A stretch of 64,000 nt of DNA from B18-G4 sp032250805. Its GTDB lineage: Bacteria > Bacteroidota > Bacteroidia > Bacteroidales > B18-G4. The notes below the pieces were generated by a model. The model was not told the origin of the DNA and ran no database searches. It saw only the letters and a program-made list of their open reading frames with translations. Below are positions 37,024 to 46,199 of this stretch, piece by piece. The translations under genes were made by a program, and so were the position numbers. Location of the stretch: positions 1 through 64,000 of the forward strand of contig JAVVEM010000014.1 in the NCBI GenBank assembly GCA_032250805.1, read 5' to 3'. Every line of letters starts with the position of its first letter. Positions within the stretch are counted from its first letter, which is position 1.

Positions 37024-38592
37024 ATGAAACCTTATATTTTTACCTTCCTGATAATAAGCACAATACACCTGAGTGTTTTTGCACAGCATCCCAACATCCT
37101 TATTGATGATATCGGAAGCTGGACACAGCCCGAAGAGCCCTCTATCATTATAAACCCCAACAACACCGACCATATGGTTGCAGGTGCCAACATCGACAAT
37201 GTTTACTATTCTACTGATGGAGGATACACCTGGAATACAGATGTTCTTTCATCCTCTTACGGTGTTTGGGGCGATCCGGTGCTGATCGTTGATACATCCG
37301 GTGCGTATTATTTTTTTCACCTTTCAAACCCACCTTCCGGCGGAAGCTGGATAGACCGGATCGTATGTCAGAAAAAAGATTCGATCGGACAACCCTGGAC
37401 CGATGGTACATTCATGGGATTAAACGCCGGCAAGGAGCAGGATAAGGAGTGGGCCGTTGTTGACCGCAGTAACAATAATATTTACGTTACCTGGACTCAG
37501 TTCGACAACTATAACAGTGGAAGCCCCGATGACTTCAGCGACATCCATTTTAGCCGCTCACTGGATGGGGGCGAAAACTGGAGTGAAGCCCTTCGCATTA
37601 ATGAAGTTTCGGGCGACTGTATTGATGATGATAACACAGTTGAAGGCGCTGTGCCTGCAGTGGGGCCCAATGGCGAGATCTATGTGGCCTGGGCCGGACC
37701 CGAAGGACTGGTCTTCGACCGCTCTGATGACCAGGGCGAAACCTGGCTGGATGAAGATATCTTTATCGGGCCATTCCCCGGCGGATGGGCCTACGATATC
37801 CCGGGCATCAGCAGATGCAATGGATTGCCCGTGACCAAATGCGACCTTAGTGGCGGGGAATATCATGGCACCATCTATGTAAATTGGACCGACCAGCGCA
37901 ACGGAACCGATGATACCGATGTATGGCTCTGCAAATCAACCGACGGCGGCAACACATGGAGTGAAGCAAAAAGAGTGAACAACGACCCTGCAGGCAAACA
38001 TCAGTTCTTTACATGGATGGATGTTGACCAGATCACCGGCCACATTTATTTTGTTTTTTATGACCGCCGAAACTACGACGATAACAATACCGATGTATAC
38101 ATGGCAGTATCTAAGGATGGAGGTGGAAGTTTTATCAATTTCAAAATCAGCGAATCCCCTTTTCTGCCCTACAACTCAACCTTTTTTGGCGATTATACAA
38201 ACGTTTCGGCTTACGATGATGTGGTACGACCAATATGGGCCAGGCTCGAAGGCAGCGACCTCAGCATCTGGACTGCGATCATTGATCCTTTCACTGTTGG
38301 GATCGAAGAAGATATCCCTTCGCTGTTTACACTCGAACAAAACTACCCAAACCCATTCAGGGAAAGTACAGTAATCTCATTTAAACTCCGAAAACCAGCA
38401 AAGATAAGCCTGAAGGTATATGATGTTTATGGCCGGGTTGTTGGGATTGTCCACGAAAATGAATATACCGTGGCAGGTAAACATACCCGCGTTTTCAATC
38501 CCGAAGACCATCACCTTGCTCCGGGGATGTATTATTTTTCGCTGGAAAATGAAAACAGCCTGGTGAAAAAGAAAATGATCTTTGTAAAGTAA
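37024..38592 (+). CDS. Secreted Asp-box (sialidase-like propeller) protein, T9SS cargo
   Basis: 522 aa. Signal peptide MKPYIFTFLIISTIHLSVFAQ. The body is a beta-propeller with at least five Asp-box motifs (S-x-D-x-G-x-x-W): YSTDGGYTW, SRSLDGGENW, DRSDDQGETW, KSTDGGNTW and SKDGGGSF. The C-terminus is a T9SS sorting domain that begins LEQNYPNPFRESTVISF and ends VKKKMIFVK. The sialidase Arg triad and FRIP motif were not found, so glycosidase activity is doubtful. Better called a propeller surface protein. No partner genes nearby. Confidence 0.82.
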   Translation: MKPYIFTFLIISTIHLSVFAQHPNILIDDIGSWTQPEEPSIIINPNNTDHMVAGANIDNVYYSTDGGYTWNTDVLSSSYGVWGDPVLIVDTSGAYYFFHLSNPPSGGSWIDRIVCQKKDSIGQPWTDGTFMGLNAGKEQDKEWAVVDRSNNNIYVTWTQFDNYNSGSPDDFSDIHFSRSLDGGENWSEALRINEVSGDCIDDDNTVEGAVPAVGPNGEIYVAWAGPEGLVFDRSDDQGETWLDEDIFIGPFPGGWAYDIPGISRCNGLPVTKCDLSGGEYHGTIYVNWTDQRNGTDDTDVWLCKSTDGGNTWSEAKRVNNDPAGKHQFFTWMDVDQITGHIYFVFYDRRNYDDNNTDVYMAVSKDGGGSFINFKISESPFLPYNSTFFGDYTNVSAYDDVVRPIWARLEGSDLSIWTAIIDPFTVGIEEDIPSLFTLEQNYPNPFRESTVISFKLRKPAKISLKVYDVYGRVVGIVHENEYTVAGKHTRVFNPEDHHLAPGMYYFSLENENSLVKKKMIFVK

Positions 38593-38647
38593 ACGAAAAA
38601 CCTCTATATAATTCAACAAATGGCCATAACGTATTGGTATGCAAAAA

Positions 38648-38657
38648 TTAACTTAGT
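38648..38657 (+). promoter_or_regulatory. TTAACTTAGT element upstream of tetR-like gene
   Basis: The same ten bases as in the motif at 12688, here 66 bp before ATG 38723. A second possible -7 element, TAATATTG (38699-38706), lies closer to the start. Either may drive the efflux operon. Confidence 0.25.
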
Positions 38658-38722
38658 AAGATAAGTGCAGATTTTTAAATAATAAGCAAAGTTTTTTATA
38701 ATATTGCAGTAAATAAAAGGGC

Positions 38723-39358
38723 ATGAACAAAGAATTCAAGGGGATCATTGCAAAGATCAGGGCTTATCCCTTCGAGGACGGTTTGGGCGACATGACGATC
38801 AGGGAGTTATCAGAAAAAACCGGAATACCCACAGATTTGATATACAAATATGTTGAGGACGAAAAAGACCTTGTGAGACACGTATTGAGGTTTGAGCGGG
38901 AGAGTTTCAAAGTAATTTTTGATGTACATAACTTTGAAGGCGTTAATGCCATTGATATACTGATCACTGTTAGTACAGAAATTGCAAACAAATTCAGAGA
39001 TGTCAGTCCTGGTATCACATATGATATAAAAACCAAATACCCCGATGTTTATAAACGGCATTTTAAATCACGCATGGATTTTATCTTCAGCAAAATAAAG
39101 ATAAACCTGCAAAAGGGTATCGCGCAGGGGATGTATCGGAACGATCTCAGCATTGAACTCGTGGCCAGGCTATACCTGAGCAGACTCATCGATATACATA
39201 ATCCTGATTTTTTCCCTCCTGAAAAATTCAATTTCGACACTCTTTTCAATGCCATGTTCGAAAGCCATATCAGAAGCATCGCAACTGATGAGGGATTAAA
39301 ATACTGGAAAAGAAAAAAACGAATATTTAAAAAAGAATTAAAAAAAGATTTGCAATAA
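38723..39358 (+). CDS. TetR/AcrR-family transcriptional regulator
   Basis: 211 aa. An N-terminal helix-turn-helix (MTIRELSEKTGIPTDLIYKYVEDEKDLVRHVL, about 24-55) is of TetR type. The C-terminal all-helical domain binds a ligand and dimerises. The tail is very basic (KRKKRIFKKELKKDLQ). It is the first gene of the RND efflux operon, 56 bp before the TolC-like gene, so it probably represses the pump and is released by a toxic substrate. Confidence 0.88.
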   Translation: MNKEFKGIIAKIRAYPFEDGLGDMTIRELSEKTGIPTDLIYKYVEDEKDLVRHVLRFERESFKVIFDVHNFEGVNAIDILITVSTEIANKFRDVSPGITYDIKTKYPDVYKRHFKSRMDFIFSKIKINLQKGIAQGMYRNDLSIELVARLYLSRLIDIHNPDFFPPEKFNFDTLFNAMFESHIRSIATDEGLKYWKRKKRIFKKELKKDLQ

Positions 39359-39414
39359 AACGCCTTCTTGAGCGTCATAGATCTTATCCCAAAGAATTAA
39401 TATCTACTTATGTG

Positions 39415-40761
39415 ATGATAAAAAAAATTAACGTCCTGCTGGTATTTCTATATCTGTTCATAACATATTCATTTAATCTTCAGGCTCAAACACAATATCG
39501 CTTCTCACTCGAAGAGGCCCTCGCTTTTGCCTATGAAAACAATTATGAAATTCTTTCCTCATATAAAGATATTGAAGCCGCCGAAAAACAGGTGAAAGAA
39601 TATATGGCCATAGGATTCCCCCAGGTAAATGCCAACATCACCTATACGGATTATCTCGAATTACCAACCATGATCATCCCTCCGGGTTCTTTTGGTCCTG
39701 ATTCGCCCGGACAGGAAATCCAGTTCGGGACAAAATATAATGCCACAGCCAGTGCCACTGCTTCCCAACTGATTTTCGACGGAAAATACATTGTTGGTTT
39801 ACAGGCTTCGCAGCGTTTGCTGGAGAAGAACCAGCAACAATTTATCAAGACCAGGCTCGACATGTACGAAGCGGTATCGGCTGCGTATTACCGTATTTTG
39901 GTTGCTGAAGATACTAAAGTCATACTCGACAGCACAATGAGCTATATGCAAACGATGTTGTATGAAACAAGGATCACTTATGAAGCAGGGTTTGTTGAAG
40001 AAACGGATGTTGATCAGCTTGAACTTATCGTGGCCGATCTCGAGGCCAACATCATCCTCACCAATACACAGGTTGAAATTGCTTATGCCTATCTTAAGTT
40101 CCTTTGCGGACTCATGATCGACGATCATGTGGAGGTTACCGACCAACTCGATGACCTGATTGAAAAAGTTAACCATACTGCCTTGCTCAACAATCCGTTC
40201 AACTACGAAAATAATATTGATTACAGGTTGCTCCAAACACAATATAATATTGCTGAGTTGCAACTGAAGCTTGAAAAATCAGAATATCTGCCTAACCTTT
40301 CTGCTTTTATAAACTATCAAACCCAGGCGCAGCGAAAACAATGGAACTTTTTTAACATGCAGGAAAAGTGGTATGGCGCTTCTTTCTGGGGTGTGGAAAT
40401 GAATATCCCCCTCTGGAGCAGCGGAGTACGCAGCGCCAGAGTGCAACAGGCAAAGATCAATCTGGAAAAACTTGATATTGCCGACAAACAGCTCAAGACT
40501 GGTCTTGCCATCCAGGTGCAGACAGCCCGGTCGGAATTTAACAACGCCTACCTGGTAATGATAAATAAAACAATGGCCATGAAAACAGCCGAGAAAATCC
40601 TTCGCATTACAAGCGAAAAATACAGGGAAGGTATTTCGAGCAGCCTCGATCTGCTGCAAGCCAATAATCAGTTCCTGGGCAATACCTCTGATTATATCAT
40701 GGCCATGCAGGAAGTATTGATTAAAAAACTGGCGCTCGAAAAATTAATGTACAGCGAATAA
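39415..40761 (+). CDS. TolC-family outer-membrane efflux protein
   Basis: 448 aa from ATG 39415. Signal peptide INVLLVFLYLFITYSFNLQAQ. Two repeats of long helices and strands typical of the outer-membrane efflux duct: YRFSLEEALAFAYENNYEILSS at the start, then SVSAAYYRILVAED, and YREGISSSLDLLQANNQFL in the second half. It would form the exit duct for the adaptor and pump that follow 60 bp downstream. Confidence 0.93.
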   Translation: MIKKINVLLVFLYLFITYSFNLQAQTQYRFSLEEALAFAYENNYEILSSYKDIEAAEKQVKEYMAIGFPQVNANITYTDYLELPTMIIPPGSFGPDSPGQEIQFGTKYNATASATASQLIFDGKYIVGLQASQRLLEKNQQQFIKTRLDMYEAVSAAYYRILVAEDTKVILDSTMSYMQTMLYETRITYEAGFVEETDVDQLELIVADLEANIILTNTQVEIAYAYLKFLCGLMIDDHVEVTDQLDDLIEKVNHTALLNNPFNYENNIDYRLLQTQYNIAELQLKLEKSEYLPNLSAFINYQTQAQRKQWNFFNMQEKWYGASFWGVEMNIPLWSSGVRSARVQQAKINLEKLDIADKQLKTGLAIQVQTARSEFNNAYLVMINKTMAMKTAEKILRITSEKYREGISSSLDLLQANNQFLGNTSDYIMAMQEVLIKKLALEKLMYSE

Positions 40762-40821
40762 CTGATCCATATATGAACAACAGTAGCAAAGTAAACACAA
40801 TATTAAAATAATATACTCTAC

Positions 40822-41961
40822 ATGAAAAAAATGATCATGAGGTCTTTGGTTATCATCATCCTTTCGGGCATTGTTACTTCCTGCGGGCCAGAGAATGAAA
40901 CGGAAAGCATCAAAAAGCAAATCTCGGAATACAAGACCCAGGTTAACGAGTTGAACCTGAAAATCAAGGATCTGGAAAAAGAACTTGAAAATATCAATAA
41001 GGGTGAATCTATATACCATATACCTGTTCGTGTTTTGAACATGCAAAAGCGCCCTTTCAATCATTATTTTGAAGTGAGCGGAAGCCTTGAAGCCGTCGAC
41101 AAAGCATACATCAGTCCTGAAATCAACGGGCAGATAAAAGAGATCAGTGTAAACAAGGGCGAACGTGTGAAAAAAGGCCAGCTACTTGCCATATTGAATA
41201 CCAGCATCACCGAAAATACAATAGAAGAGATAAAAACACAGCTTGAGCTTGCCACAACTTTATACGAAAAACAAAAGCAGCTTTGGGATAAGAAGATCGG
41301 CTCGGAAGTACAATTTCTTCAGGCAAAAAATAATAAGGAAGCACTCGAAAGCAAGCTTGAAACACTGCAGGCCCAGCTTGACATGGCTTATATCAGGGCA
41401 CCCATTGACGGCATCGTTGACCAGATCAATGTTGAACCCGGCGAACTGGCCATGCCCGGCATGCAGTTAATGCAGGTGATTAATCTCGACAAGATGTATG
41501 TTCAGGCCGATGTTTCGGAAAAATATTTGCCTGATATACAAAAGGGCGATGAAGTAGCCCTTCGTTTTCCGACTTTCCCCTCGATTGATCTCAAAGTGAA
41601 GGTACACCGCATAGGAAACATCATCAATATGGGCAACCGCACCTTTACGGTCGAACTTCTGATCGATAATGTCAATGACAAACTAAAGCCAAATGTTCTT
41701 GCCCTGATCACTTTTCAGGATTACAGTGAAGATAACGCATTTGTAATCCCATCCATCATCATTAAAGAAGATATTAAAGGAGCATATATCTATGCGGTGA
41801 AAGAGGATGATGGAAAGCAATATGCCAGGAAAGTTTATATTACTACCGGGATGACATATAAGGATGAAACCATGGTAACCTCCGGCCTGGAAGTTGGCGA
41901 CCAGGTGATCACAGAAGGCTATTCGCTGGTAACTGATGGTACTGAAGTAAAAATTAAGTAA
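40822..41961 (+). CDS. RND efflux periplasmic adaptor, lipoprotein
   Basis: 379 aa. Lipoprotein signal ending VTSC (Cys21), followed by a short coiled coil (KKQISEYKTQVNELNLKIKDLEKELENI). Then the HlyD/AcrA fold: lipoyl half-motifs FEVSGSLEAVDKAYISPEINGQI and RAPIDGIVDQINVEPGELA, a helical hairpin (about 135-190) and a beta-barrel (YVQADVSEKYLP). Extra N-terminal coiled coil before the lipoyl domain is less common. Stop codon TAA abuts the pump ATG without spacer. Confidence 0.93.
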   Translation: MKKMIMRSLVIIILSGIVTSCGPENETESIKKQISEYKTQVNELNLKIKDLEKELENINKGESIYHIPVRVLNMQKRPFNHYFEVSGSLEAVDKAYISPEINGQIKEISVNKGERVKKGQLLAILNTSITENTIEEIKTQLELATTLYEKQKQLWDKKIGSEVQFLQAKNNKEALESKLETLQAQLDMAYIRAPIDGIVDQINVEPGELAMPGMQLMQVINLDKMYVQADVSEKYLPDIQKGDEVALRFPTFPSIDLKVKVHRIGNIINMGNRTFTVELLIDNVNDKLKPNVLALITFQDYSEDNAFVIPSIIIKEDIKGAYIYAVKEDDGKQYARKVYITTGMTYKDETMVTSGLEVGDQVITEGYSLVTDGTEVKIK

Positions 41962-44900
41962 ATGGAAATCAAGGAAAGACAAGTTATCCGCGAATTTAAG
42001 CTTAGCTCCTGGGCTTTGAGGAATAAGAATACCGTATTCCTCATGATCGTTATTTTGCTCGGATTTGGTTTTTACTCATACCGCTCATTACCCAAGGAGC
42101 TTTTCCCCGATCTGGTATGGCCCACCATATTCGTGCAAACCATGTACCCCGGCAACCCGCCTCTCGACATTGAAAACCTGGTAACCCGGCCACTTGAAAA
42201 AGAAATTGAATCGGCAAAGGGGGTTAAAGAGATCCGCTCCACTTCAACACAGGATGTTTCTGCAATATTTATTGAATTCAATACGGATGTAAGCATCGAA
42301 GATGCCCTGCAGGAGGTGAAGGATGCCGTTGACAAGGCGAAGAGCGAAATGCCTGATGATTTGCCTTCCGATCCTGTTGTGCTCGACCTCGACCTTTCGG
42401 AATTCCCCATCATGAACATTAATCTTTCGGGCGATTACAGCATTAACGAGCTGAAAAGCTATGCCGAAATGCTTGAAGATGAAATAGAAAGGGTTTCGGA
42501 GATCTCAAAAGTGGAGATCATCGGTGTAAACGAGCGGGAGGTAAAAATCAACGTCGACATGCACAAGCTCAGCACATTCGAGCTCAGCTTCGACGATATT
42601 GAAAATGCCATCGCTTTCGAAAATATCTCCATGTCGGGTGGCGAGATCAAGCTGGGCGAAAGCAGGCGCTCAATAAGGATTATCGGCGAATTTACCGATC
42701 CCAGGCAAATAGAGGATATTATTGTAAAATGGGATGACTACGATATCGTTTACATGCACGATGTGGCCGACGTGATTTTTGGTTTTGAGGAATCAAGGAG
42801 CTTTTCCCGGCTCGACAAGCAAGCGGTTGTATCGCTGCAGGTGATCAAGAAAAGTGGCGAAAATCTGCTGAATGCCACTGATCAGGTCTTTGATATCGTC
42901 GACAAGGCCATCGCTACAAAAATACTCCCCTCCGGGCTCAGTATTGAATATACCAACGACCAGTCGGAAATGGTAAGAGATCAGCTCAGCAACCTGGAAA
43001 ACAGCATGGTGATGGGAGTTATTTTTGTGATCCTGGTGCTTTTCTTTTTCCTTGGTACAAGAAACTCCCTCTTTGTCGGTTTTGCCATACCGATGTCGAT
43101 GTTCCTCTCCTTTATGGTGTTGGGACTGATGGGCTCAAAGATCAATATGATCGTGCTCTTTTCGCTGATCCTCGCCCTCGGGATGCTTGTGGACAACGCT
43201 ATTGTTGTGGTGGAAAATATTTACCGCTTTGTTGACAGGGGCTACAGCAAAACTGAAGCAGCCAAACAGGCTGTTGGCGAAATTGCTATGCCAATTATTG
43301 CTTCAACCGCAACCACGCTGGCGGCATTTTTTCCCTTGCTCTTCTGGGACAGTGTGATGGGTGAATTTATGAAGTACCTCCCCATGACCCTGATCATCGT
43401 GCTTACATCATCGCTTTTTGTAGCACTGGTTATCATACCCGTTGTGTCTTCCACTTTTATAAAATCAGGTGAACAGAACCCGAAACCCGACAAAAAACGT
43501 TCGCTGGTCATTGCAGGAGTGCTGACCCTTATGGCAGTTATTTTTTATCTGGTCGGAATTAACCCCCTGGGAACACTCTGTGCAGCTTTTGCACTGATCG
43601 GAATACTGAATATTTACGTGCTCAACAGCGCAGCATGCTGGTTCCAGCAGGTATTTCTGGTAAAACTCGAAAATGCTTACCTGAATCTCATTCGTTTTGC
43701 ACTGCGTAAAAAAAATTCGTTCTGGTTAATTGGAGGAACCTTTATGCTGTTGTTGCTCACCATGAACCTTTATTTTTCCAGTAACCCGAACATCGTGAAT
43801 TTTCCGTCGAGCGATCCCAAATATATCAATATACTTGCCGAACTTCCGATAGGAACAGACATTATTGCCACCAATGAATTTATGAAAACGCTCGAGAACG
43901 ATGTATTTTCATTGCTCGAACCAAACAAGGAAGTGGTAAAATCAGTACTTACCACTGTTGGAGCAGGAGCCAGGCTCGAAGATGATATAAATGATATCTC
44001 GGAAAAAATGTTTCGCGGGCTGATCACTATTTCGTTCATCGATTATGAGGAGCGTGGCGGCATAAATACAGGCGATATCCTTGCCGGCCTGAGCAATCAA
44101 CTGCTTGGGCGCTATCCCGGCGTTGAACTGACGATCGAGAAACAAAATGAAGGGCCTCCGGCCGGCAAGCCCATTAACCTGGAAATTATCGGGAAAGATT
44201 TCGACAAGCTGCTCTTGCTTTCCGACAGCGTGCTGGCTTATCTCAACATGGCACGAATTGAGGGTATTGAAGGGCTGAAGCTCGATCTGGATCTCGGCAA
44301 ACCCGAGATCATTGTGCACATCGACCGTGATAAAGCCAGACGTTTTGGGCTATCGACCGGACAAATTGCTTCGACCATCCGCACCGCTTTATTCGGTAAG
44401 GAGGTGTCGACATACAAAGAGGGGGAAGATGAATATCCTATCCAACTCAGGCTGATGGACAAATACCGCTACAATATTCCGGCCCTGCTCAACCAAATGG
44501 TCACCTTCAGAAGTTCTTCAACAGGAAAGATCGTGCAGGTGCCCATATCGGCCGTAGCCGATTTCTCATACAATACAACCTATGGCTCAGTAAAAAGGAA
44601 GGATCTCGACCGGGTAATCACCATATATTCAAACGTGGTTGAAGGTTATAATGCTACCAAGATCAACGACCAGTTGAAAGCCCAGATGAGCCACTTTGAT
44701 ATGCCCCCCGATTATTCCTATAAATTTACCGGCGAACAGGAAGAACAGGAAGAGTCGATGGCTTTCCTGATCAATGCATTGTTGATTGCCATATCGCTTA
44801 TTACAGTGATCCTGGTATCACAGTTCAACTCTATTGTCAAGCCCGGAATCATCATGCTGAGTGTTTTGTTCAGCACAACCGGAGTTTTTGGAGGATTATG

Positions 44901-45378
44901 GGCCACAGGTATGGATTTCGTCGTGATCATGACCGGAATAGGTATCGTATCGCTTGCCGGAGTGGTGGTAAACAATGCCATCGTGCTGATCGACTACATC
45001 GACCTGCTGAAAACCCGGCGTAAAAAAGAACTTGGGTTGAATGCAAACGCCCTGCTCAGGATCGGTGATACGGTCGACTGTATTGTAGAGGCCGGAAAAA
45101 CCAGATTGCGGCCTGTATTGCTAACGGCCATTACAACTATACTCGGTTTGTTGCCCCTGGCCATGGGGATCAACATTGATTTTGAATCATTTCTTACAAC
45201 CTTCGATGCGAAGATCTATTTCGGAGGAGACAATGTTGCCTTCTGGGGACCAATATCATGGACCATCATTTACGGCCTGACGTTCGCCACATTTCTTACC
45301 CTGGTTATTGTTCCATCGCTTTATTACGTTCTTTACCTGGGTAAGATCCGCATCGTCCCCGCCCGAAAAAAGAAATGA
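41962..45378 (+). CDS. RND-family efflux pump (HAE type) with an extra TM pair
   Basis: 1138 aa. Inner-membrane proton-driven pump: N-terminal TM1 (NKNTVFLMIVILLGFGFYS), porter domains, TM4 proton-relay region LGMLVDNAIVVVENIYRF (Asp kept, second Asp is Asn), second-half TM10 GVVVNNAIVLIDYID, and ITTILGLLPLAMGI at the end. Residues about 514-556 insert a hydrophobic pair (SLVIAGVLTLMAVIFYLVG and LCAAFALIGILNIYVL) between TM6 and TM7, where AcrB has only an amphipathic helix. A second insertion near 1075-1090 (FDAKIYFGGDNVAFWG) precedes TM12. Operon with regulator, duct and adaptor; drug or envelope-lipid export are both plausible. Confidence 0.92.
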   Translation: MEIKERQVIREFKLSSWALRNKNTVFLMIVILLGFGFYSYRSLPKELFPDLVWPTIFVQTMYPGNPPLDIENLVTRPLEKEIESAKGVKEIRSTSTQDVSAIFIEFNTDVSIEDALQEVKDAVDKAKSEMPDDLPSDPVVLDLDLSEFPIMNINLSGDYSINELKSYAEMLEDEIERVSEISKVEIIGVNEREVKINVDMHKLSTFELSFDDIENAIAFENISMSGGEIKLGESRRSIRIIGEFTDPRQIEDIIVKWDDYDIVYMHDVADVIFGFEESRSFSRLDKQAVVSLQVIKKSGENLLNATDQVFDIVDKAIATKILPSGLSIEYTNDQSEMVRDQLSNLENSMVMGVIFVILVLFFFLGTRNSLFVGFAIPMSMFLSFMVLGLMGSKINMIVLFSLILALGMLVDNAIVVVENIYRFVDRGYSKTEAAKQAVGEIAMPIIASTATTLAAFFPLLFWDSVMGEFMKYLPMTLIIVLTSSLFVALVIIPVVSSTFIKSGEQNPKPDKKRSLVIAGVLTLMAVIFYLVGINPLGTLCAAFALIGILNIYVLNSAACWFQQVFLVKLENAYLNLIRFALRKKNSFWLIGGTFMLLLLTMNLYFSSNPNIVNFPSSDPKYINILAELPIGTDIIATNEFMKTLENDVFSLLEPNKEVVKSVLTTVGAGARLEDDINDISEKMFRGLITISFIDYEERGGINTGDILAGLSNQLLGRYPGVELTIEKQNEGPPAGKPINLEIIGKDFDKLLLLSDSVLAYLNMARIEGIEGLKLDLDLGKPEIIVHIDRDKARRFGLSTGQIASTIRTALFGKEVSTYKEGEDEYPIQLRLMDKYRYNIPALLNQMVTFRSSSTGKIVQVPISAVADFSYNTTYGSVKRKDLDRVITIYSNVVEGYNATKINDQLKAQMSHFDMPPDYSYKFTGEQEEQEESMAFLINALLIAISLITVILVSQFNSIVKPGIIMLSVLFSTTGVFGGLWATGMDFVVIMTGIGIVSLAGVVVNNAIVLIDYIDLLKTRRKKELGLNANALLRIGDTVDCIVEAGKTRLRPVLLTAITTILGLLPLAMGINIDFESFLTTFDAKIYFGGDNVAFWGPISWTIIYGLTFATFLTLVIVPSLYYVLYLGKIRIVPARKKK

Positions 45379-45514
45379 TCACACTGAAGGAGTATTTTCA
45401 GGCTGATGCAACCTTTTTACCCGGATTTTTGTCTTGTGAATGTATTGCAATATTGTTCTTTTAATCACGAAGAATCAAAATGCATAACACTACAGAGTGC
45501 GATGTTAAAACAAA

Positions 45515-45528
45515 AAAATCCGGATTTT
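45515..45528. promoter_or_regulatory. 14-bp perfect palindrome AAAATCCGGATTTT
   Basis: This perfect dyad lies 132 bp before the sigma-factor ATG. A related half-copy, CCGGATTTTT, lies at 45421-45430. This is the form of a dimer-binding operator, but no bound regulator can be named. Confidence 0.4.
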
Positions 45529-45577
45529 AAAGTGCTTCGAGTAATAATTTCCTTATCTTTACTTGGATAAATAATGT

Positions 45578-45607
45578 CTGATTTCGACTTAAACGAGTCG
45601 AAATCAG
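45578..45607. promoter_or_regulatory. Perfect 12-bp inverted repeat in the sigma-factor leader
   Basis: CTGATTTCGACT (45578-45589) and AGTCGAAATCAG (45596-45607) form a perfect 12-bp stem with a 6-nt loop (TAAACG), ending 52 bp before ATG 45660. A -7-like TATCTTTA lies upstream at 45554-45561, so the hairpin would be in the leader RNA of the first sigma cassette. It has no strong T-run and is 200 bp past the pump gene, so a simple terminator for that gene is less likely. Confidence 0.6.
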
Positions 45608-45659
45608 TGTTTTAACATTTGTATTCAGCCAGCGCTAACAAGTGTTGGGCTATTGTCGT

Positions 45660-46199
45660 ATGCATTTTGATGAGGACTTTATAAGGAGATGTTTGGATAA
45701 TGACCCCAAAGCACAGGGAGAATTATACCAGCGGCTTGCCCCAAAAATGTTCGGCATCTGCCTGCGTTACACAAGTAACCGGATGGAAGCAGAGGATATT
45801 TTGCAGGAAGGCTTCATCAAGGTATTCAGGCATCTTAAAGATTATAGGAACGACGGATCACTGGAAGGTTGGATCCGGCGTACGATGGTAAATACCGCCA
45901 TCAACTTCTATAAGAAAAGGGCCAAATACCAGCATGACGTTAGCCTCGACCAGAGCGAGCCCATCAATCATGAGGAGGAAAGTGCCATCGACAAGCTGTC
46001 GGCAATGGAGTTACTCGGGTATATCCGCGAACTTCCCGACGGATATCGTATGGTATTCAACCTTAATGTAATAGAAGGGTATACACACAAGGAGATCGGC
46101 GAAATGCTGAATATCTCTGAAAACACCTCGAAATCCCAGCTTTCACGGGCGAGGAACGTGCTTCAGGGAAAACTTAAAAACAAAGTTAAAGGTGACTGA
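45660..46199 (+). CDS. ECF-type RNA polymerase sigma factor, cassette 1
   Basis: 179 aa from ATG 45660; an in-frame GTG at 45642 would add six residues. Region 2: DNDPKAQGELYQRLAPKMFGICLRYTSNRMEAEDILQEGFIKVFRHL. Region 4: LPDGYRMVFNLNVIEGYTHKEIGEMLNISENTSKSQLSRAR, the helix-turn-helix for -35 recognition. Regions 1.1 and 3 are absent, as in ECF sigmas. The next gene overlaps by 8 bp and encodes the likely anti-sigma/barrel protein. Closely similar to the second sigma at 49262, with HKEI, LPDGYR, NTSKSQL and EGFIKVF all shared. Confidence 0.94.
   Translation: MHFDEDFIRRCLDNDPKAQGELYQRLAPKMFGICLRYTSNRMEAEDILQEGFIKVFRHLKDYRNDGSLEGWIRRTMVNTAINFYKKRAKYQHDVSLDQSEPINHEEESAIDKLSAMELLGYIRELPDGYRMVFNLNVIEGYTHKEIGEMLNISENTSKSQLSRARNVLQGKLKNKVKGD

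Noticed and set aside
37024..38592. True sialidase
   Set aside because: Asp-boxes are present but the FRIP motif and arginine triad were not found.
45578..45607. Terminator of the RND efflux operon
   Set aside because: It is 200 bp past the pump stop, lies downstream of a -7-like box of the next gene, and lacks a good T-run; a leader or operator role fits better.
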